Positions 1 through 7,500 of a stretch of DNA of 8,252 nt are shown here, one piece after another (positions within the stretch are counted from its first letter, which is position 1; each line of letters starts with the position of its first letter). A program made the position numbers and the translations under genes. The stretch covers positions 1 through 8,252 of the forward strand of contig DMMK01000104.1 in the NCBI GenBank assembly GCA_003453085.1, given 5' to 3'. This DNA is from Verrucomicrobiales bacterium (GTDB lineage: Bacteria; Verrucomicrobiota; Verrucomicrobiia; Verrucomicrobiales; Verrucomicrobiaceae). The notes beneath the pieces were generated by a model. That model saw only the letters and a program-made list of their open reading frames with translations, was not told the origin of the DNA and ran no database searches.

Positions 1-1
1 C

Positions 2-100
2 TACATGGCCCCTTTTGGCCTCTTTCTGGTGATTTATGCGCTGATGAAGAAGCGCGAGTTCCCCCTGGACCCACCGCCCACCCCTGGGACGATGGTTTAG
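2..100 (+). CDS. C-terminal fragment of an unidentified membrane protein (5' end outside window)
   Basis: An open frame enters from the left edge and stops at TAG 98-100, giving the last 32 residues of a protein. They begin YMAPFGLFLVIYALMKKREF and continue into a proline-rich end (PLDPPPTPGTMV). The hydrophobic stretch of about 14 residues followed at once by KKR reads as the last transmembrane helix with a positive-inside, probably cytoplasmic, tail. The family cannot be named from this fragment. It converges on the sulfatase gene, with 24 bp between the two stop codons. The frame and the helix-plus-basic-flank pattern are seen directly; membrane location is inferred. Confidence 0.6.
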   Translation, partial: YMAPFGLFLVIYALMKKREFPLDPPPTPGTMV

Positions 101-124
101 CACCCCAGAGCAGGGAAACGCCGG

Positions 125-1630
125 TCACTTCTTCTTGCCCTTTTTCTTCTTTTTGCCGGGGCCGGCGTCTTTAGCAGCAGCCGTCTTCATCTGCGGCTTG
201 GCCTCAGGATGCGTGGCCAAGATCGCTGTCAGTTCTTTGACGACTTCCGGGCGATCGGCAGCGAGGTTTTTGGTTTCGAACGGATCTTCCTGGTAATCGT
301 AAAGTTCAAAGGCATCCGCTGGCTCGCCGCTGCCTGGCTTTTTCCACTCCACCAACCGATAGCGGTCCGTGCGGATGGCACGACCTAACAAATTATTACG
401 CGGATAGACATGAATGACACTGTCGCGGCTCTTCTGAGCCGGATCTCTGACCACCGCAGCGAAGCTTTTGCCATCCAGCCTCTGCGGCGCAGGCAGACCG
501 GCGAGATCACTGAGGGTGGGGTAAATATCCACCGTCTCGATAAAAGAGGCTGTCTTCACGCCAACGGGAGCCCCTGGAGCCGCGACGATGACCGGGATAC
601 GGGCCGCCTGCTCATAGTTCGTATGTTTGCACCACATGCTGTGGTCTCCCAAATGCCAGCCATGGTCGCCCCAGAAAACAATGATGGTATTTTCAGCCAA
701 ACCCTGGGCGTCCAGAGCATCCAGCACGAGGCCTAACTGTGCATCCATGTAGCTGGTGGCGGCATAATAACCGTGAATGAGGCGACGGGTGGTGGTGTCA
801 TTGATCGGGCCTGTTTGGGGCATGTCGCTGTATTGGCGTAACTCACCGCCCGGCTGGCCGGCATAGGCAGGGGCACCCTGTGGAGCGTCTTTGACCTGGG
901 GCATTGGCAGCTTCGCCGGATCATAGAGGTCCCAGTATTTTTTGGGTGAGACAAAGGGCAGATGTGGGCGGATGAAACCGACGGCCAGGAAGAAGGGTTG
1001 ATCCGGTTTTTTCGCGGCAGCTTCGAGACGTTTCACCGCCTCGCGGGCGACCAGCCCATCCGCATAAGTGTCATCCGCCGTCTCTGCTTTTTCGGTGGCC
1101 CAGCCCCGGTCGCCGCCGACTTTGGCCTCACGAGTCACGGCGGTACTTTCTTCATTCACATAGGTCTTGGCCTTCGGTTTCCAAGAAGGCACTGACCATG
1201 AGGCGGCATCGTCAATGTTGCCATGCCCCACATGCAGGATCTTGCCCAGCCCCTCGGCCTTGTATCCCTGCGCCATGAAGTGCTGGGTCATCGTGACCGC
1301 ATTCGGCGCGGCCTTTCGGAAATTCGTCATGAGCTCATAGATGCCGAGCGTCTGCGGCCTCAGGCTGGTCATCAGGGCATTGCGCGAGGGCGAGCAGACC
1401 GCTTGGTTACAATAGGCTTTTTCAAAAAGCACTCCGCGTTTGGCCAGCCGGTCAATGTTAGGCGTCTGAGCCACGGCATCACCAAAACAGCCGATCGTGG
1501 GTTTCAGGTCATCCACACAAATCAGGAGGACGTTCGGCTTGGCAGCCTGGGCCGCAGCGGCGGTGATGAGGAAAAGAAAAATCTGGCGGAGGGGCATGCG
1601 GCGATGTGGAACGATGGACCGTGTTTCCAT
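125..1630 (-). CDS. Secreted type-I sulfatase, iduronate-2-sulfatase-like
   Basis: Predicted to hydrolyse sulfate esters on a sulfated glycan after export. The 501-residue product has the family motifs in order: NVLLICVDD (metal ligands D40, D41); CSPSR at 79-83, where C79 should be converted to formylglycine; GKILH 129-133; FFLAVGFIRPHLPF about 213-226; and DHGWHLGDHSMWCK 322-335 (D322, H323, K335). The FFLAVGF..PH.PF and DHGW.LG.H patterns match human iduronate-2-sulfatase and its bacterial relatives, so this subgroup is favoured, but the actual substrate is unknown. A signal peptide runs from about M12 to AQA|A at residue 29. The C-terminus ends in a lysine run (GPGKKKKKGKKK). The start at 1630 is bounded by an in-frame TAG at 1657-1655 with no start codon between; the alternative is M12 (base 1597), closer to the signal peptide. 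A maturation enzyme (FGE) is not in the window. The gene is divergent from the VanW-GT gene. Confidence 0.93.
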   Translation of the reverse strand: METRSIVPHRRMPLRQIFLFLITAAAAQAAKPNVLLICVDDLKPTIGCFGDAVAQTPNIDRLAKRGVLFEKAYCNQAVCSPSRNALMTSLRPQTLGIYELMTNFRKAAPNAVTMTQHFMAQGYKAEGLGKILHVGHGNIDDAASWSVPSWKPKAKTYVNEESTAVTREAKVGGDRGWATEKAETADDTYADGLVAREAVKRLEAAAKKPDQPFFLAVGFIRPHLPFVSPKKYWDLYDPAKLPMPQVKDAPQGAPAYAGQPGGELRQYSDMPQTGPINDTTTRRLIHGYYAATSYMDAQLGLVLDALDAQGLAENTIIVFWGDHGWHLGDHSMWCKHTNYEQAARIPVIVAAPGAPVGVKTASFIETVDIYPTLSDLAGLPAPQRLDGKSFAAVVRDPAQKSRDSVIHVYPRNNLLGRAIRTDRYRLVEWKKPGSGEPADAFELYDYQEDPFETKNLAADRPEVVKELTAILATHPEAKPQMKTAAAKDAGPGKKKKKGKKK

Positions 1631-1650
1631 CTTGCATGCATCCCTGGAGA

Positions 1651-1656
1651 CCTCCT
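1651..1656 (-). promoter_or_regulatory. Shine-Dalgarno-like AGGAGG upstream of the sulfatase
   Basis: The minus strand reads TAGGAGG just before the sulfatase; the TAG at its left is the last in-frame stop. The AGGAGG core lies 20 nt from the sulfatase ATG at 1630, longer than usual. It lies 9 nt from an out-of-frame ATG at 1641 and 13 nt from another at 1637. Either the spacing is relaxed, or the motif serves a short out-of-frame leader, or it is chance. It does not settle the start choice. Confidence 0.35.
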
Positions 1657-1690
1657 ATGGTGCCAGGTCGGCAGTTTTTTATCCCCCACC

Positions 1691-3451
1691 ATGAATGCCG
1701 CCCAGCACCCTCCCGAGCCGACTCGCTGGTCTGGATGGGTGTTTCAATTCAAGGCACGTTGCTTTCAGATGCGGCGTCTTGTCCGCGATGCCCTGCATCC
1801 CGTGCCTAAATGTCATCAGGGCAAAAGCCTGACGGATGCGCCCATCCTGGCCGACTGGTCTTCCGATCTTTGGCGCGGCGGTGAGTCCCCACGCGAGCGC
1901 GCACTACAACTGGGCAAGGTGCAAAACTTGCGCATCGCCGCCCAGGCTCTGGATGGTCTGGAAATTCCCGCAGGCGCGACCTGGAGCCTGTGGCGACATC
2001 TGGGCCGCACCACTCGCGCCAAGGGGTATAGCAACGGACGTGAACTCAGAGAGGGCTGCCTCATCCCGCAGATCGGCGGCGGGCTGTGCCAGCTCTCAGG
2101 GGCAATCTACAATGCTGCGCTGGAGGCCGGACTGGAAATTGTGGAACGGCATGCACATTCCAATTCTTCCATCGGTTCCCTAGCACGCTTGGGACGGGAT
2201 GCCACCGTGTTTTGGAATTATGTGGATCTGCGGCTGCGGCATGAGCACGGCTGGAGGTTGGAGATCTCCCTGAATCAGGAGCAGTTGCATGTACGCATCC
2301 GCTCACAGCACCGGGCGGCCAGGCCGCTGCCCGTCCAGGAATCACCAGCCCCTTCCCTGTCGCCAAATGCCTGCGCCACCTGTGGACTCACCGCGTGCCA
2401 TCGCAGTTCACCTTTGGAAAATGCTCAGGAAGCCGTGGATCGCACCGCCGTGCTGGTGGATGCCTGGTGGCCCGAGTGGGAGAAATTTTTGAAGTCTGAA
2501 AAAGGCCAGGCCCGAGATCTCTTTCTGCCCCTGGATGGCAGGCGCTGGGGCAAGGCCAACTATCAGTGGGACCGCACGGCTCACACCACCTCCCGTGCCT
2601 TCACTTGGCTGACGCTCCAGCGCGCCTGGGCGACCCGCCGCCTCCGCAAGGAAGGGGCGAATCGTCAGCGTTCCCTGCTGCATTGGGATGAACGGCTGGC
2701 TACAGCCTACGGTCATGCCTTGCAGGCGCAGCATTCTCATCTCGTGGTCGCCCAGTCCTTGCTGCCTTTCCTTTGGAAAGAAGGTTGGTTAGGCGGACGG
2801 ACATTCGACGTGCTGATGTCCCGCCTGCCTCTCCAGATTTTGCACGAGCGTCTGGATCAAGCCGCCCGGCTGCATCCCGAATCTGGGACCTGTGCGGATT
2901 TTCGCGCACCGGAACCGCTCCTCCGTGCAGAGTGCGAAGCTCTTACTGCTGCCACCCGTTGGATCACACCTCACGCAGAAATCGCCAAACTGGCCGGGCC
3001 AAAAGCCTGCCTCATCCCATGGCATCTGCCCGCGAGCCCAACGATGAAAGCGAACTCAAATCCGAGCCTTAACATCGCCTTCCCTGCCTCCACGCTCTGC
3101 CGCAAAGGTGCTTTTGAACTACGTGAAGCCCTTCAAGGTCTACCCGTAAATCTGGAACTTCGAGGCGGCATCCTGGAGGGGGCAGACTTTTGGCACGGCA
3201 TTTCCCTCACGACCCATGGCGAAGGCTGGCTGGAGCATGCGGATGTGCTGGTGCTCCCCGCTTTTGTGGAAAACTGCCCTCGCTTTTTGCTGCGAGCCAT
3301 CGCTGCAGGGAAACCCGTCATCGCCACGGAAGCCTGCGGCATCGGCGGTCTTCCAGGCGTCACCGTGATCCCTGAAGGCGACTCAACAAAGCTGAGAAGT
3401 ATCTTGATGAAACACATTCGGATCTGCCAGAATGATATTTCATTTGGTTAG
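1691..3451 (+). CDS. VanW-domain protein fused to a GT-B (GT4-like) glycosyltransferase domain
   Basis: The 586-residue product has two recognisable halves. Residues about 70-200 match the VanW family: KVQNLRIAAQALDG (76-89), IPAGATWS, KGYSNGREL, the core IGGGLCQLSG (128-137), ERHAHS (152-157) and a DATVFWNYVDLRL strand. Next comes a Cys/His cluster (C228, C231, C236, H237) that could bind a metal. Residues about 250-586 resemble a two-domain GT-B glycosyltransferase, ending in ADVLVLPAFVEN and AIAAGKPVIATEACGIGG (517-552), the GT4 nucleotide-sugar site. In the EX7E motif the first Glu is E527 but the second position is R535, so catalysis may be altered. There is no signal peptide or transmembrane segment, so it is probably cytoplasmic. 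VanW was named from vanB-type vancomycin resistance clusters and its function is unknown; resistance should not be inferred here. The frame is open back to 1223, but that part lies antisense to the sulfatase. ATG 1691 is chosen because it is the first start beyond the sulfatase and the VanW similarity begins after it; ATG 1769 is possible. No clear Shine-Dalgarno is seen. Confidence 0.85.
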   Translation: MNAAQHPPEPTRWSGWVFQFKARCFQMRRLVRDALHPVPKCHQGKSLTDAPILADWSSDLWRGGESPRERALQLGKVQNLRIAAQALDGLEIPAGATWSLWRHLGRTTRAKGYSNGRELREGCLIPQIGGGLCQLSGAIYNAALEAGLEIVERHAHSNSSIGSLARLGRDATVFWNYVDLRLRHEHGWRLEISLNQEQLHVRIRSQHRAARPLPVQESPAPSLSPNACATCGLTACHRSSPLENAQEAVDRTAVLVDAWWPEWEKFLKSEKGQARDLFLPLDGRRWGKANYQWDRTAHTTSRAFTWLTLQRAWATRRLRKEGANRQRSLLHWDERLATAYGHALQAQHSHLVVAQSLLPFLWKEGWLGGRTFDVLMSRLPLQILHERLDQAARLHPESGTCADFRAPEPLLRAECEALTAATRWITPHAEIAKLAGPKACLIPWHLPASPTMKANSNPSLNIAFPASTLCRKGAFELREALQGLPVNLELRGGILEGADFWHGISLTTHGEGWLEHADVLVLPAFVENCPRFLLRAIAAGKPVIATEACGIGGLPGVTVIPEGDSTKLRSILMKHIRICQNDISFG

Positions 3452-3473
3452 GCTATTCACCCTTCATCCGACC

Positions 3474-4548
3474 ATGCGCTACGCCCTCTGCCTCTGCTTT
3501 GTCCTTTTTGCGGGTGTCCAGGCTTGGGCAGCCACCACGGTCTCCATCTCCGGCACGGACTTTTACATCAATGGAAAGCCGACCTACTCCGGTCGCATCT
3601 GGCAGGGTCAGCGAATTGAGGGCCTGCTGATGAACTCACGCATGGTGCAGGCCAGCTTTGATGATCGCAATCCTAAAACAGCAGCCCAGTGGGCCTACCC
3701 AGACACCCAGAAGTGGGACGCCGAAAGAAACACCCGCGAATTCATCGCCGCCATGCCGGAATGGCGGGCCCACGGCCTGCTAGCAGTGACGCTGAACCTT
3801 CAGGGCGGTTCCCCCTACGGTTACTCAAAGGACCAGCCCTGGCACAATTCCGCCATCAACGATGACGGGACACTGGATCCAGCCTTCATGAAACGACTGG
3901 AGAACGTGATCCAGAAAGCCGACGAACTCGGTATGGTGGTGATTCTGGGATACTTTTACTTTGGCCAGGACCAGAGATTGAAAGACGAAGCGGCAGTCAT
4001 CCGTGCCGTGGATACCGTGAGCCAGTGGATTCTCGACCAAGGCTGGCGACATGTGCTGGTGGAGATCAACAATGAAGCTAACGTGAAGTATGACCATGAA
4101 ATCCTGAAACCTGATCGCGTGCATGAACTCATTCTGCGAGTCAGGGCCATGAACAAAGATGGCCGCCGCTTGCTGGTCAGCACCTCCTTTGGCGGCGGCA
4201 AAGTACCCACAGCGGGGGTCATCCAAAATGCCGACTTTTTGCTGATCCACGGCAACGGCGTCAAGGGCCCCGAAGCGATGCGCAAATTCATCAGGCGTGA
4301 AGAACGCCGCTCAAGGCCGATCCTACCCCATCGTGGTCAATGAAGACGATCACTTCGACTTTGCGGACGAAGACAACAACTTCATCGCAGCAGTGAAAGA
4401 ACGGGTATCCTGGGGTTTCTTCGACTACCGGATGAAGGACGAAGGCCCGGACGAGGGCTACCAGAGCGTGCCCGTGAACTGGGGCCTCAGCAGCGAGAGA
4501 AAGCGGGGCTTTTTCACGCTGCTGAAGCAAATCACCGGGGGCAAATAA
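3474..4548 (+). pseudogene. Secreted glycoside hydrolase clan A-like (TIM-barrel) protein, frameshifted
   Basis: Two overlapping frames make one protein. The 5' frame runs from ATG 3474 to TGA 4341-4343 and the 3' frame runs from about 4297 to TAA 4546-4548. Joined near 4285-4297 they give about 357 residues. The N-terminus (MRYALCLCFVLFAGVQAWA) is a signal peptide, so export is predicted. The body alternates beta strands and helices: AVTLNLQGG (about 104-112), GMVVILGYFYF (153-163), HVLVEINNEAN (193-203), ADFLLIHGNG (253-262), PIVVNEDDHF and VSWGFFDY. In clan GH-A, Glu of the NE motif after strand 4 is the acid/base, here E201; the Glu in VVNEDD suits the strand-7 nucleophile, about residue 290 after joining. 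The substrate is not identifiable. An upstream ATG at 3432 would overlap the VanW-GT end by 20 bp, but the signal peptide favours 3474. The gene starts 22 bp after VanW-GT and is probably co-transcribed with it. The break may be a real mutation or a sequencing error, as both halves look conserved. Confidence 0.75.
4261..4297 (+). other. Frameshift zone in the GH-A-like gene
   Basis: The 5' frame looks genuine through GPEAMRKFI and then turns into arginine-rich sequence (RREERRSRP) ending at TGA 4341-4343. The next frame looks genuine from VKNAAQGRSYPIVVNEDD onward, beginning at about 4297, and has no stop back to at least 4261. Restoring one frame needs one base removed or two added; for example, dropping one G of the AGG at 4292-4296 would read FISVKNAAQG. 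No classic slippery heptamer is visible, so mutation or assembly error is more likely than programmed frameshifting. Confidence 0.75.
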
Positions 4549-4555
4549 GCCGACC

Positions 4556-7500
4556 TCAACCCAGACGCAGATCCAGGGTGAAGGGAAACTCAGGCACGCT
4601 GGGGATGATGATGGGATCAATCTTGCCAGGAGTGTGCCCCGTAATCGTGAAACGGGAACGACGTCGGCTTTCGGCCTCGTAACCATTCACGGGGAAGGTA
4701 TCAAAACTACGGCCACCTGGATGGGTGACATAGTAATTTCCACCGCCCAGACTGCGATTGTTCCAGGTGTCCACAAGATCAAAGATCAACGGAGCGTGGA
4801 TGCCGATGGTGGGTTGCAGCGCATTCGGTGGCTGCCAGGCGCGATATCGGATACCAGCGACATATTCACCCGTTATGCCTGATGGATGCAGGGGAACCTG
4901 GCGGCCATTGCAGGTGACGATGTAGCGATTGTTCACCAAGCCTGCGGTCTTGATCTGCACGCGCTCCAAGCTGCTGTCCACATAGCGGGCGGTGCCGCCA
5001 GCGGTGGCTTCTTCACCCAGGACATGCCAGGGCTCCAGAGCGGTACGGATTTCCAGATTTACCCCACGCTGCGTGATTTCACCAATGCGAGGAAACTTGA
5101 ATTCAAAGTGAGGTTCAAACCAGTCAGGTGTAAGGCCATAACCCGCAATTTTGAAGTCATCCATGACATCCTTGAAATCATCCCAAACAAAATGGGGAAG
5201 AAGGAAACGGTCATGCAGCTCCGTGCCCCAGCGCACGAGTTTTTGCTCATAGGGCTCCTTCCAGAAACGGGCGATGGCAGCTCGCATGAGAAGCTGCTGG
5301 GCCAGGCTCATTTCAGGATGCGGAGGCATTTCAAAAGAGCGCAACTCGACCAACCCCAGACGTCCTGTGCTGCTACCGGGATCAAACATCTTATCGATGC
5401 AGAACTCGGTGCGGTGAGTGTTCCCCGTGACATCCGCCAGCAGGTTGCGGAAGATGCGGTCCACCAGCCAGGGCGTGGTGTGGCCATGCGCTGCGGTGTT
5501 GCGATCCAGCTCCTTAAAGGCCAGCTCCATCTCAAAGAGAGCATCATTGCGCGCCTCATCAATGCGTGGATGCTGGCTGGTGGGCCCGATGAAAAGACCG
5601 CTAAAAAGGTAGCTCAACGATGGGTGATTGTGCCAATAGCCTAACAAGGATTTCAACAAATCCGGCCGACGTAGGAACGGGGAGTGACGCGGCGACTCGC
5701 CCCCCATCACAATGTGGTTGCCCCCGCCCGTGCCTGTGTGGCGACCGTCCACCATGAATTTCTCTGTGCCCAGGCGAGTCTGGCGAGCTTCATCGTAGAT
5801 GATTTGAGTGTTCTCCACGAGCTCATTCCAGGTCTTCACAGGGTGGGTGTTCACTTCGATCACCCCTGGGTCAGGAGTAACCTTGAGCACTTGCAGCCGA
5901 GGATCATAGGGTGGGGGTGTCCCCTCCACAATAAGCGGCATCTTCAGCGTGGCGGCCACGTCCTCCACCGCAGCGACGAGATCCAGGTAATCTTCCACGT
6001 CTTCAACCGGTGGCATGAAGACATGCAGGCGTCCTTCACGGGCCTCGATGCAAAGGGCCGTGCGGATGATCCAGGGGGCAGACTCCTGTGAAGCCGGGAA
6101 CTTTTCTGGCGGATTTTCGGTCTGTTCTTCCGTCAAAGGATCCAATCTGCGGCGCTCAGGTTTACCCTGGCCGGAGTAACCTCCTTCAGCGTAGCTGGCA
6201 GGGGCTTGCGAAAGACTGTCCAGCATGTCGCCGATGCCGCTGAGAAACTGCTGACGGCTATCAGGGCGCGGCGGCAGTTCCGGCCAGTCTTTGTTGGGAT
6301 CCGTCGGGTAGATCCACGGGAAGTCGGCCGCACTCACCCAGGGGATGGAATCCAAAGGCAAGCGCAGCCCCATCGGTGAATCCCCAGGGATAAGATACAT
6401 GGTATCATCTCGCACGTACCAAGGGCCGCTTTCCCACTTGAGTTCGTTGCCAGATACACTCCGCTGCAGAGGCAGCGCGTAGCCGACCACCTTGTCCAGC
6501 CCTTCTTCAAAGATGCGCGCCAGGCGCTTGCGCTCGTATTCGTCTTTGAGGTTCGATTTCAGCGGATCCACGTTCACCGGCATGCGCTTCTCTTTCCACA
6601 GGTAGTAGAAAGCATCTTCGTAGCCTGGCTTTAACCACTTGGGACTCACACCCAGAGCCGCGGCTAAGGCCACCCCAAAACGCTGGGCGTTGGTTTCATC
6701 GTGGCCGTAGCTCTTCGACTCATCGGCTATGAGGGAGTCATCTGCCCAGACGGGCACTCCATCTTTGCGCCAATAACAGCCTAACGACCAACGAGGCAAT
6801 TGCTCCCCTGGATACCATTTGCCCATGCCGTAATGGAGCAAGCCCCCTGGGCCAAAACGATGCCGGAGACGCTTGATGAGCTGGCCGGAAAGCAGGCGCT
6901 TGGTGGGGCCCACAGCGGCGATGTTCCATTCGTCCCCTTCCATATCATCAATGCTCACGAAGGTGGGTTCCCCCCCCATGGTGAGGCGAACATCGCCCGC
7001 CACCAGTTCATCATCAATCTGGTAACCCAAAGCTTCGATGTCTTTCCACTGCTCTGGCGTATAGGGCTTCGTCACGCGCGCAGTTTCAAAGATGCGCGTC
7101 ACAGACATTTCGTGATCGAACTCGACCTCGCACTTGTCAATCAGACCGTCCACAGGGGCAGCACTGGAGGGGTCTGGCGTCGCTGCCAGGGGGATGTGGC
7201 CTTCCCCAGCAAAGAGGCCGGAGGTCGGGTCCAGTCCCACCCAGCCTGCGCCGGGGAGATAGACTTCACACCAGGCATGGAGATCGGTAAAATCCACTTC
7301 CGCACCGCTTGGACCATCCAGGGACTTCACGTCCGCCTTGAGCTGAATGAGGTAACCGCTAACGAAGCGGGCCGCGTAGCCCAGATGGCGGAAGATCTGC
7401 ACCATCAGCCACGCACTGTCACGGCAGGAGCCGCAGCCGAGTTCGAGCGTCTCCTCCGGGGTCTGCACGCCTGGTTCCAGGCGGATGTTGTAGCTGATGT

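Noticed and set aside
155..166. Perfect inverted repeat GCCGGGGCCGGC as a possible terminator
   Set aside because: It sits inside the sulfatase coding region (Ala-Gly-Pro-Gly codons), has a 2-base loop, and the T-rich tract is on the wrong side for the plus-strand gene.
1223..1690. 156-residue N-terminal extension of the VanW-GT frame
   Set aside because: It lies antisense to the sulfatase coding region and its start, and carries no VanW-like sequence; ATG 1691 is the more sensible start.
1691..3451. Vancomycin resistance determinant
   Set aside because: Only the VanW domain is present, fused to a glycosyltransferase; there are no VanA/B ligase, VanH, VanX or VanR/S genes, and VanW domains occur widely outside resistance clusters.
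4285..4297. Programmed ribosomal frameshift in the GH-A-like gene
   Set aside because: No slippery heptamer, internal Shine-Dalgarno or obvious stimulatory hairpin is visible; mutation or sequence error is simpler.
4886..5644. A 252-codon open frame on the plus strand
   Set aside because: Antisense to the DUF2126 domain, with no domain-like pattern; a side effect of the codon bias of the real gene.
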